A stretch of 64,000 nt of DNA. Source: Pseudeuparius sepicola (lineage: Eukaryota; Arthropoda; Insecta; Coleoptera; Anthribidae). The DNA lies in contig OY987298.1 of assembly GCA_963920635.1 (NCBI GenBank), positions 66,795,949-66,859,948 of the forward strand. The letters are read 5' to 3'. Positions 55,150-64,000 of this stretch are shown here, piece after piece (position 1 is the stretch's first letter; every line of letters begins with the position of its first letter). The translations under genes were made by a program, and so were the position numbers. The notes beneath the pieces are model-generated. The model saw nothing but the letters and a program-made list of their open reading frames with translations, did not search any database and had not been told where the DNA came from.

Positions 55150-55530
55150 ATAAATTACTAGTGTGTACAGAAGTCTGACTTACTCCTAGATTAAAATCTT
55201 CACCTATAGACCGTTGGCACAGACCTATATAGCTTCGCTAAGCTATATAGGTCTGTGCCGTTGGTAACAACCTGTCGCAAAGAAGCGAAGAGCGGTTAAA
55301 ACTTTAATTTTTGTCGGAATAGCTGACTGGTACCGTTTTCGCGGTAAACCATCTTCTAACGAATTGCACAAATTCTCCACCAATCGCTTAGTAAGCCTAA
55401 ATAGTTCGATAAATCTCTCCTCCGATAATCCAAATGGGTCACTTTTATCTCTCAACATACGCCTTTCCACCCGTAAATCACAAATGACTTGATTTCTTTG
55501 ACGATAATCAATATCAAAAATAGATAACAT
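55150..55530 (-). pseudogene. second HARBI1-like transposase, exon 1 only
   Basis: Minus strand, ATG at 55530: MLSIFDIDYRQRNQVICDLR, then RFIELFRLTKRLVENLCNSL, KVLTALRFFATGCYQR and, after a 40 bp hairpin insertion (55218-55257), SIGEDFNLGVSQTSVH. This is collinear with exon 1 of the copy at 52636 (ALRFYATGCYQRSVGEDF). The catalytic exon is absent downstream. It is a truncated, hairpin-disrupted relative in opposite orientation to the first copy. Confidence 0.8.
55218..55257. mobile_element. 40 bp palindromic MITE, hAT-like
   Basis: CACAGACCTATATAGCTT and its inverse with a 4-nt centre, flanked by the direct repeat CCGTTGG (55211-55217 and 55258-55264). It interrupts the Harbinger frame between CYQR and SIGEDF. 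Similar termini occur in the palindrome at 8159-8190. Confidence 0.75.
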
Positions 55531-56093
55531 ATTTATAAATAGGAAAAATCGTCGGTGGAAAAAGGAATCAATCAACGGAAAATTAAGCAAAAGTGAGGTT
55601 AAATTTCGACACCATGAAGATCTCGACAACTACAAGGATATCGAGCTCAAATGACAGTTAATCTCGACATATCGCGGCAATGCTAACAAATGAGAATCGC
55701 TAAAATCTCGATTTCTACTCGACGCGAATAGAATCGAGTAATGTGAATCCCACTGCTGTTCTGCACTTTTCTATCGACATCTGTGACGATACTTAACCGA
55801 TATTCGCTTCAGAATTCGATAGGCAGAGAGGTGTCGCTTAGATAAAGAGCAATAATTATTTTAACAATAAAAAATCGAGCATTTAGGTATATGTAAAATA
55901 TGTAAATTAAACGAATAAATTTAATATTAATATCTATATAAAGTAAATAAAAGGTCTTCAACTCACGGATCTTTAATATAATTTTTAAAGATGCGCTTGT
56001 ACAGCTACAGGAATCAGTTGACTTTTTTGTTTCAAAAGTGCAATGGCGGACCCGTATCTAGCTAAGTAACTATATATAAAAATCATCAAATTA
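55531..56093. other. Harbinger 5' flank and spacer
   Basis: 55600-55830 is dense in TCGA/TCGAC words, like 52300-52470, and ends in AGAATTCGATAGG. It is probably the subterminal region of the second Harbinger copy. No gene. Confidence 0.4.
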
Positions 56094-56617
56094 CTATTTG
56101 AACTGTTTACTGTTTATGTAATTGTGTTCTTCATGTGTTGGTGCCAAAATTGCTGTGACCGATAACTGCAGACAAATTTGCGTTTTCCATGAATTCCTCT
56201 TTAATTGCATTTTTTTCTTCAGCAGTTCTTGCCCCGATACAGATACAATAGCATTTTTTGTTACTTCACCTATGCAAACTGTCTTTTGTGATATTGACAA
56301 ATTGTAGCTTTGTCCTATAATCCTTTGGGATGTCCCTGTAGCGTAAAAAGCTAAAGCTGTAAAATACTTTAAATGGGAGTGTAAAACTACCAGCAGGTTA
56401 TTGGACCTATCTAGTAGTGGCAAGATTCGATTTAACACATATAGTGTGCCATCTCCTTTGTCAAACGAAATACATTTTTAAAAGAAACATCCTTTAATGA
56501 AAATAAGGGATCCAAATTATTTCTCATTACCCGCCTTTCCAGGTTGAAGAGGCGTATATCTTCTAGCCGTTCATTTTCAAGCACATTAACAATGTTTTGC
56601 AGGTTACCCGCAAACAT
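56094..56617 (-). pseudogene. third HARBI1-like transposase fragment
   Basis: Minus strand. The first frame (56617-56432) has LFNLERRVMRNNLDPLFSLK and FKNVFRLTKEMAHYMC. After a shift, a second frame reads FTALAFYATGTSQRIIGQSY and EVTKNAIVSVSG, then LSVTAILAPTHEEHNYINSK, matching the region of the first catalytic D (normally a VIG-CIDxT-HVAI motif, here damaged). It ends before the second D. It belongs to a more diverged Harbinger lineage than the copies at 52636 and 55150. Confidence 0.7.
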
Positions 56618-59205
56618 TTGTTAACTTTTTTCTAAAAAAAAACAGGCCAACAGCCTTTTACACACTTTACTTTTAATCAAACTTTATTAGTTTTTCGTTT
56701 TAGTTTTTACTTTATTTTTTAGGTTAAACTTCGAGACAATAAAAAAGATATGATATTTTCTGTTTGTGTAGTATACAACCGAAAATGCACGAAAATAATT
56801 CGATAAGAGTACGGAATACTCTTTCGGAGACATATCGCTTAGTACAATCGAATTCTATTCTAAAAATAGATATAATATGTAGAATTTGATACTGCATGGA
56901 ATCCCTCTGCTGGATTTATGGTGTATAAGTCACGAATTAAAGAAAATAATCATAAAGGGTATCCCTTGCTATTCAAATGAGGTGTATGCAGGATGTTTCA
57001 GTTTTAACTGTCAGACCTTGGAGAAGTTTAAAAACAAAATCCTGTATATCGATAATCAAGCTTTTAGAACATATATTCATATAAACTTTTCGTCTCAAAA
57101 TTATCTCAAAAATTAAAAAGCATGGTTCCTAACAAAAGACGTGGAATTTTTTCGAATGTAATGACCTCAAATATTCTAAAATAAAAGTTTAAAATTATTT
57201 TTTTAGTATATCACATCGAATCTAACATTTTTAAAAAGATCTTTAGAAAAACTTAGTATTTTGCAGCTTAATTGGTTTTTGCTGTTTAAAAAATAACCCA
57301 AAATATTATTACAACCAAATGTGATTTTAGTTTGATATTTAGGAAATACCTAATAAAAACAATAATTATTTATCTACGCATGTAATCGCCCTGGAGTTTC
57401 ACGAGCATTTCCTGATATTCTTCTGTTTTAAATCCCTCCAAACTGCTTAATTTTTATTCGCTTTCTAAGTATGTTTCTAATGTAATCTCTCATTCCCGAA
57501 TTAAAGCTATTTCCTAAAGCAACTGCATCGCCACCTATTGAGCAGCGCCTGGAGCTACTATGTATTGGTGCCGTGGTTCCGTGGCACCCTCGCTGTGTTT
57601 TCTCGCTATCAATCACAGATGTCCTTCGGACCCAGTCTATCGAATAAAATTGTTCTTAAACCATTTTTTTGCGTGCTTGAGGATTTTCGAATACCTACAT
57701 CGCCAGTTGAGATTCTAAGTTTCTGAGACTACAGTGGTTCGGCATAAATTTTGGGAAAAATATTTCCAAACTCCAGTAGGACCGATTCCGAGTGTTGTGT
57801 AACTCGTCCGGCTTGTTTTCCGGGAGTAATTCGCCTGCTGAGCATACCAGAAGTGCCGGGACTTGGCTTTGTTGTTTCACAGACTTCTAGCCGCCTTTTT
57901 GCGGGATATATAATTTGCCGTAACCAGCCGTAAATATCTGATACATAGGGATCCACTATTTAATACATCTCATTCCATCCCGAGATTACATTTTGGGTAA
58001 GTTCAACTGTGAATATTTTATTCTTGGAGCTGTTTTTTTTTACACAGTGTTTTCTTTATAGAGCACCTATTCCAACGGTTTTGGTGCCGGAATTTCACGA
58101 GAATTCAAGGACACTTGTTGATAAAAAAACTCATATCTCGAGGTAAGATTTATTTTTGTTTTTCACGTCCCCATTTTGGTTTTAACTCCTAAATTAATTT
58201 ATAGGTTTAGCCTACGAGTGTAACTAAAATAGGTTTTCTGTTTTAGGGTTTTTATTTCCCAGCCTATCAAGTTCTTAATTACGGCCTACGAATTTTTCTT
58301 GTTTTGGATTTGAGTTTGGAGCGTGGCCTTGATGATTCACTAACAGCGAAGACCTGGCGATTTTCTTCTTGGAGCGCACATTGTCCTTGACTGTTCCAAG
58401 AGGGGTTTGGAGAACCTTCGCCCAGAAACATCGCAGTTTTGAAGACTCAACTTGCAGGTAAGTTTTGCATGTTCACTTTTTTTACATTTATCGTGCCTGG
58501 ACTAGTAAAACTAATTTGATTTACGTGTACAATCGAAAGCGTAGGCTGCTACTGCTTACCTTCCTTTTAATATAGCGTACGTTGTGTTATTTCTGCGTAC
58601 GTCTTGATTATTATTGCGTATATTATGTCGTGTCAACTCTTGCGGTGTTGTGATTAGCTATTGCAACGTCCTGACTATTATTATTGTTTTTTTTGTGAAC
58701 TGAACGTGTACACGCTCGGGGGTTTATGATACTATACGTTTGTTTTACTATACAGCACGTACCATTTTAATTATTAATATAGCTGGTGAATCTGAAAGGC
58801 ATAGCTTTAAAGTTATGACTAGTAATTATTGTTTATAACCTTGAGAGTATTTAGTGCCATTGGAGTAAATCTTATTGATATTTTTTAATTCAGTTTTTAT
58901 TTACCTACGAAGGATTTTCCTAGTTTGGACTTAAAAGAAATTGTGTGAGGTGTAGAGCGCACAAACTAAGTGGCGCCTGTTATTAAAAAATCCTTTATTT
59001 CCCACCCCCGTCTCCACTGTTAGCTGGCGGCCGCTCGATACTCACCGAGGTAGGTAATTTGACTTTATCTTGGATTTATTTTTCTTACCATCGCGTTACG
59101 CTTTGAAGGTAACAATATGTTAAAAGTGATGCTTCCGACTAGAACATAAAACTTGGGGCGATAAATAAACCAAAAGTATACTTTGGATTTTTATTATGCA
59201 CACCT
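56618..59205. other. 2.6 kb without supportable genes
   Basis: 56780-56880 has GTACAATCGAATTCTATTC, possibly a Harbinger end. 57430-57960 is less AT-rich with overlapping ORFs on both strands, none recognisable. TAAGTGGCGCCTGTTATT near 58970 resembles a retroviral-type primer-binding site, but no LTR pair or gag-pol was found. Confidence 0.4.
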
Positions 59206-59529
59206 TTAACATATTCTGCAAAAAAACAATTCAACGCGAGGACAATGTAGCGGTTGACTCTTAATGTCGGTTGCACTATTCACTTCTAACCTATTCTGGT
59301 AAAATATCTGATGCTTATGGACTAAAACATCGAACTTGGGACACCCCATGCTCCCGATGTAGTATACCAAGCCCTTAACCAGATGTCTGCGGGAGATGCT
59401 TCTCCAACATTCCTTCCTTTTGTAGGCTATCTTCTGCTCACCGAAAGTCGCACCCAAAAGTCGAAACTCTTCAACAACACTTTCCTGCGGTAGGGCCGGA
59501 AGGTCTATCTGACAGTCATGGAACCGCAA
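59206..59529 (-). other. unidentified 107-codon ORF
   Basis: The minus-strand frame contains ESVVEEFRLLGATFGEQKIA and KRKECWRSISRRHLVKGLVY. It is rich in charged residues and has no motif I can assign. It could be a fragment of a transposon gene; the codon pattern alone does not prove that it is coding. Confidence 0.25.
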
Positions 59530-59698
59530 TACATGCAGGTTCCTGGTTACCTACTTTGCAGAGCAGACATTCTTGGAAGTGAGAGCGTTGTAGTCCCCCA
59601 CAGAGGAATACTTGGAGGAGACTCCATATCAAATATTCCTAACTCTTTGACTACCTATAAATTTACCGTTAACGTGTAAGCCATCCGCATCGACTATA

Positions 59699-60464
59699 CA
59701 GGGTGATTCACGTAAGTGGTTCACTCTCCATGAGTGTAAAACATATTCAAAATATCTTCGTTAGAATAGTTAATTTGAGCCATTATTGTCAACAGTTAAT
59801 ATTTTATTGTTTGGAACACAATAAATGACAATCACAAATGAAAAATCCATGGCCGCCTATTAGAAAAGGTCCCTTGTTTCTTGATATGGAGCAGCAAAAA
59901 TACGTATTTTGCGTAATAACGAAGCAACCGCTTCATTTAGACATATATGTAGTGTGTTGTATCTTTTTGAACTGTCTTTTCACAAGCATTTCAAAAAATA
60001 TGGGTTCCATTTGAAAAAAAAAGAGATTTTTCAATTTTTCGATGTTGATATTGGGAATTTTTTCCCGAACACCCTGTACAATATTTTCAAATGGCATACA
60101 GGCCATAGTTGACTTTCGCCTACGACAGTTCCAAATTTCAGTTTTCCAGATTCATAAATTTCAAAGTTATCATCACTATGGTCGATGGCTGCAACACTCA
60201 AAAAATCAAAAATTTGCGAATATCTCGAAAAGGGTACATATTATATTCAGAATAAAGATTTGGAATTTAATAGGGAACCAAAGGGTGTTCTATTTGAAAT
60301 AACAAAGTTGCTATCGACTTCCGGTATAACCGGAAGTGATCGGAAGTTGAAAATATTTTAGAAAGAAAGTTTACAACCTGTTATATAAGTAACCAAATTT
60401 TCAAATCAAAATTCGTACTCGTTCGCCGTAAACTTCTAATGAACCACTTACGGGAATCACCCTG
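59699..60464. mobile_element. TA-flanked element with CAGGGTGATTC termini
   Basis: Inverted ends CAGGGTGATTCACGTAAGTG and CAGGGTGATTCCCGTAAGTG lie between TA dinucleotides, with inverted similarity over about 27 bp. Internal ORFs (59909-60302) are unrecognised. Same terminal class as 24713-26090. Confidence 0.7.
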
Positions 60465-60466
60465 TA

Positions 60467-61164
60467 TATCTTAGGGAAGTCATACTTTGAAGGATTCACA
60501 GGAAAATAATATGAGAACTAACAATGGGTCCAATTAGCTATCATTTATATTCTTTACGTATAGGTGCGGGTAATGATGTTGGTGGGGGAGGGAGGGGGTG
60601 CAACATCTCTAACATCCAGGAAAATCCCATTAAACTGGAAACAACGTTGTGTTATAAATAAGTTGCATTGGTCAAGTCCTCATCAGTTATTGTGTACATC
60701 AGTAGGTGCTTTTGTGCTTAAAAGCATAAGATATATTGTCGATGCCAACGGCTTTCAAGTCCTCCTACTGAAGGAGCTGTGGATATATGACATGAAATTG
60801 CAAGAAGTTACGTCGAAGTTTACGGTGCTTCACTCCACTCATTCGTTCGAAGATGATTGGTAGTGAAATAGCTACAGTGAGTAACAAAATACTGAAAAGT
60901 CCTGTGAGAAAGCCTTTAATATACTTAATGGAAATAGCGGAGTACATCCACAATTATTAAAACGTTGGAAGAAAAAGTTACAATTGTCAGTAAAACATCA
61001 CTCAGCACTCTGATGCCACTTCAACCATGGTACTATTTGTGAGACTATATTTTCTGTGGTACTATGTTTAAGTTGGATGCAAATTTACAACATTTGAAAA
61101 GGTTATAATTATACTTTAATACAAGTGAACAAAACTAGTACTGGCAAACTTCATCCCAATAGAA
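60467..61164. other. stretch upstream of the polymerase relic
   Basis: The frame 60564-60863 ends SIRYIVDANGFQVLLLKELW and later FTVLHSTHSFEDDW. It faintly resembles nuclease-like ORFs of insect virus-like elements, but I cannot confirm this. The rest is non-coding. Confidence 0.3.
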
Positions 61165-62005
61165 GTGATCGAGTGAAATGGGTGGACATTCAAGCGGCGT
61201 TTCAGAATCAAATTCGCATGGGTGTGATAGGAAATATGAGACATATAGATATGTGGCAGTTGATGATGCATTTATTCTCTTTAAATATCGTATAACTCGA
61301 ACCGGTGACTATAGAAAGAATTTCTGTAGTCACTGCTCGAATTTTTTACACTGTTAAGGTAAATACCATATTTAATGAGAAATTTACTAAATTATCTGAA
61401 GCTGGTACGTTAAGCGAAATTAAATGTTTCAACACAAAAATGATACAATTGGCCAGGGATTTGATTTGAAGTGATGGTTTAAAGATAGTATTGTCTGGTT
61501 ATAAAAAAGATTGGAGATTACCATTAACAAGTTTCCGGGTGAAGGTTGTATAAAATTTTTATTTTAAATTTCAATGTAAATAAAGTGGAACTGGGAAACG
61601 GTGGTTGGTCCTATTTACCCCTACCAGTTTAAATTTAAAACAAAAACAACCAAGTGTTAATGTAAAAAAGAGTGGTGAATCTTGCTTTTTTTAAGTGTTA
61701 TCTCAGCGCTCTATCCGAATAACTCTAAAGAACATGCTGATCGCACTAATTCATACCCACATTACAGTCAGATATTATAATTAGATGGTATATATTTACC
61801 AATGACATTACCGCTCAAATATCGAAAAGAGATAAAAAATGACATTCCAGTAAATGTGTAAATTTTGGAGTTGGTAAATGAGTCTCCACGACAATTTATC
61901 TACTTCTAATTCAAAACAATAAGGATGTAAGATTAGCAAGTGTAAATGTAATAATTACAAGAAAAGGTGATAATGGGCAAAGTTAACAAAAAGAAAAAAC
62001 TAGTA

Positions 62006-62050
62006 ACCGCATACACGTGTTTCATGCTGTTTGACAATCATCAGTACGGT
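62006..62050 (-). ncRNA. hammerhead-like motif, PLE6 left arm
   Basis: Inverted copy of the motif at 62088-62132, with a T-for-C change in the stem II loop. Confidence 0.6.
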
Positions 62051-62087
62051 GTAACATTAACCTATTTTTTGATTTGGTTAATGTTAC

Positions 62088-62132
62088 ACCGTACTGATGA
62101 TTGCCAAACAGCATGAAACACGTGTATGCGGT
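62088..62132 (+). ncRNA. hammerhead-like motif, PLE6 right arm
   Basis: Stem I ACCGTA, core CTGATGA, stem II TGC/GCA with one mismatched pair at its base, GAAA with the 8-nt palindrome ACACGTGT, A at the cleavage position, then TGCGGT, giving a 6 bp stem I (one G-U). It has the longest stem I in the window. Confidence 0.65.
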
Positions 62133-62649
62133 TACTAGTTTTTTCTTTTTGTTAACATGGAGAGTTTGCCCATTATCACCTTTTCTTCTAATTCAAAACC
62201 ATTTTTTTTTAATTAGCGACTTAGAAGTTCTACCTGTAGACGATTCGAAAGTCGATATAAAATATATAATTATTGCTGGGTTAAAGATTTATCTAGACTG
62301 ATTTAGAAACAGCGAGAAAACATAATGGTCAAACATAATGGTCGAAAATTTATATGTGAAAGATGTTTAAATTACTTTACATCTCAAGCTAAATTAGAGA
62401 AGCATACCTACACTTTATTGTGAGCAAATAAATAACTGTAAAATCGAGTTTCCGAAAGAGAAGTTTATCAAATTTTAAAATTTTGTTCATAAAGAACGCA
62501 CCCCGTTTGTCTTATATGCGTATTGTGAGGCAGTGCTAAAACCCTATGGAGATTCTTAATGCCACGCTAAAAACTGATAAATATCAAAGACATGAAGCAT
62601 TCAGTGCTGGATATTAAATTTAACTGTTTTAAATTTTTATTGAGCTATA

Positions 62650-63880
62650 GGGGAGAGTCACCATGAATGGGACATTTTTTTATAAATGCGTATAATTTTG
62701 AAACAATTAAAGTTTTGCGGGAAACAAATTTTACTCAAATTATAAGGTGGTGTTATCCATCGCAAAATCGGGATATAAGCAATATATGTTATTTTTTTGT
62801 AACAGAAAAAGGTATTTTTTAAAAAACTTGTATAGTGTCCCATTCAAGGAACATGTACCATGTACGGGACACGTGTTGCTCTTGAATGGAACATTGATAA
62901 TAAAATCTAGGTTCGTTTAGGAAATGCATGAGGTTGGGTTTTGTATAAAAAAATTACTCTAACAGCAAATAATACATAAGTAAATGAAAATATATTTCTA
63001 AAAATAAATAACCAAATTCAACAAAAAATTCTGTCAATATTAAAATAAAAACAATTGAAGCTAAAAAAAACGTGAAATAAAACAGGTGACATTATTTTTC
63101 CATATATTTTCTCTCGGGAAAATGGAATTTATTTCTTGTTCGTCTCATAAAGGCAACATTAAAAGTTTCTTTTTCTATTTTTAAATAACCTTCTGTTTCC
63201 AATAAGTATTTGGCGAATGTTTATATAAATCAATTGTCAAATTTCTAGCAATTTTCACAGCTCTATGCAGGGACGTTTTCGAAATTCCCGTACATTGTGC
63301 AACCTCTCTTATTGAAGCTCCATTTACAACAACTTCACGCACAGCCGCTTCCATAGCACTTGAAGATGTCCGCTGTCTTTTATTTGGCTCCATTCTACAG
63401 CCTGCAAGCAAAGATGTTATACTTACCTAATTTTTATTTTCATTTCATCATCAAACTAGAACATGTCCCTTGAATTGGACGTGTCCCAATCAAGGAACAC
63501 AAGTTCGTCCCATTCAGGGAGCCAGCCACTATTTTGGAAATGAATTATTTACTTCCTAACCCCAAAATTTAAAACACATTTTTTTGTTTAAAATCATAGT
63601 TTAATGCAAGGAGTTTTAATAACAGAATTCATTCTTACCTGTTGTATAGCTATCCTGGTATATAACTAATCCAATAGGGATTCAATTATTTACTTTTAAA
63701 AGTCAAATTAAACAAAATTTCAGCAAAGACGCACTATACAACTTCAAGCACTGAAATTCCGTTTGGAAGATTGCATTCTCATGCGCCACCTATTGACAAA
63801 GTGCCAAACCCTCCAGTTCAAGCATTTAGTTTTCTTTTTAGATGTCCCATTCAAGGAGCGTATTCATGGTGACTCTCCCC
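62650..63880 (-). mobile_element. pogo-like TA-flanked transposon, non-autonomous
   Basis: 1231 bp with perfect 19 bp terminal inverted repeats, GGGGAGAGTCACCATGAAT, between TA dinucleotides (62648-62649 and 63881-63882). Multiple GTCCCATTCAAGGAAC-like words lie near both ends and inside. It encodes one helix-turn-helix exon on the minus strand. The DDE catalytic region is absent. Confidence 0.8.
63181..63393 (-). CDS. psq/CENP-B-type helix-turn-helix exon of a pogo-like transposase
   Basis: ATG at 63393 follows an acceptor, GCTTGCAG (about 63406), and an upstream 5' intron donor GGTAAGT near 63428, so the 5' UTR is spliced. The 70-codon frame reads MEPNKRQRTSSSAMEAAVRE, then VNGASIREVAQCTGISKTSL followed by HRAVKIARN. 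This is the psq-type helix-turn-helix found at the N-terminus of pogo/Tigger transposases and CENP-B-like proteins, where it binds the terminal repeats. AGAAG|GTTATT near 63187 is a possible donor, and the frame stops at 63181. The catalytic part of the transposase is deleted. Confidence 0.65.
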   Translation of the reverse strand: MEPNKRQRTSSSAMEAAVREVVVNGASIREVAQCTGISKTSLHRAVKIARNLTIDLYKHSPNTYWKQKVI

Positions 63881-63882
63881 TA

Positions 63883-64000
63883 CCTACCTATCATAAAAAT
63901 TAAAAAAATGTGATTGTTATTTGAAAATGATCATTTTAACTAATTAAGTGAAGATTAGGAAGATTTTATTTTTGTTCGAATTTCTATACTTTCTTGCAAT
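63883..64000. other. window end, AT-rich
   Basis: Flank of the pogo-like element. No gene visible. Confidence 0.4.

Larger units (their letters stand above)
61918..62184. mobile_element. PLE6, 267 bp ORF-less Penelope-like insertion
   Basis: A 15 bp perfect duplication, CTTCTAATTCAAAAC, flanks it (61903-61917 and 62185-62199). A 43-nt tail (61918-61960) is followed by two inverted arms of about 100 bp meeting near 62062. Each arm has a hammerhead-like motif. There is no coding sequence. It interrupts the polymerase relic. Confidence 0.8.
61165..62649 (+). pseudogene. decayed type-B DNA polymerase ORF of a virus-like mobile element
   Basis: Pieces in several plus-strand frames fit, in order, the N-terminal region of the long type-B DNA polymerase proteins that are widespread as mobile or virus-derived genes in insects. 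Visible blocks are VKWVDIQAAFQNQIRMGVI (about 61174), FNEKFTKLSEAGTLSEIKCF (about 61373), an SGES-C, LSALYPNNSKEHADR block (about 61670-61760), and, past an insertion, a zinc-finger-like FICERCLNYFTSQAKLEKH (about 62345). The catalytic polymerase motifs would lie further downstream and are not present. Many stops and shifts, PLE6 (61918-62184) and a pogo-like element (62650) break it. Assignment to a particular virus-like group (Polinton-, bidna- or adintovirus-like) is not possible here. Confidence 0.55.

Noticed and set aside
58960..58985. TGGCGCC word as LTR retroelement primer-binding site
   Set aside because: No paired LTRs, gag or pol in the neighbourhood.

Overview
This is a gene-poor, transposon-rich stretch of an animal genome, most likely an insect. 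It is AT-rich and has introns, and nearly every coding remnant comes from a selfish element. The only clear host gene is a kainate-type ionotropic glutamate receptor on the minus strand. Two consecutive exons of its amino-terminal ligand-binding domain (11681-11974, then 3541-3748) join in matching phase across a 7.9 kb intron packed with transposons. The insect order cannot be fixed from this sequence.

Layout. 1-3536: a Penelope-like retroelement (PLE1) with inverted pseudo-LTRs and a PLE remnant. 3541-11974: the receptor exons; their intron holds mosaic repeats, a BED-finger hAT element (6006-8008) and a THAP-encoding P-like element (8743-10151). 12-20 kb: unique or degenerate DNA, a three-level transposon nest (15245-17192) and MITEs. 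20-24 kb: a cysteine-rich ORF relic and two LINE relics. 24-30 kb: a 1.4 kb foldback element, a 5S-rRNA-like relic, mosaic repeats and a probable solo LTR. 31-45 kb: a 2 kb repeat present twice in opposite orientation; between its copies lie a second P-like element and PLE2 inside a TA-flanked transposon, and its right copy is split by a probable solo LTR and PLE3. 45-52 kb: an ORF-less palindromic PLE (PLE7), a PLE5 relic and PLE4. 52-57 kb: three Harbinger transposase copies, one with its Myb/SANT-like partner gene. 59-64 kb: a TA-flanked element, a broken type-B DNA polymerase ORF interrupted by a 267 bp ORF-less PLE (PLE6), and a pogo-like element with a psq-type helix-turn-helix exon.

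The strongest theme is the PLE set. Six PLE insertions with direct target duplications of 11-16 bp (PLE1, 2, 3, 4, 6, 7) and several fragments carry a compact hammerhead-ribozyme-like motif. Its core is followed by a short self-complementary helix III, a non-G base at the predicted cleavage position and a complementary stem I. Most copies share one extra base before stem II, and two carry the paired change C3U/G8A. Two insertions (PLE6, PLE7) consist only of back-to-back inverted pseudo-LTRs.

Positions and reading frames were read by eye; no database search or folding program was run.
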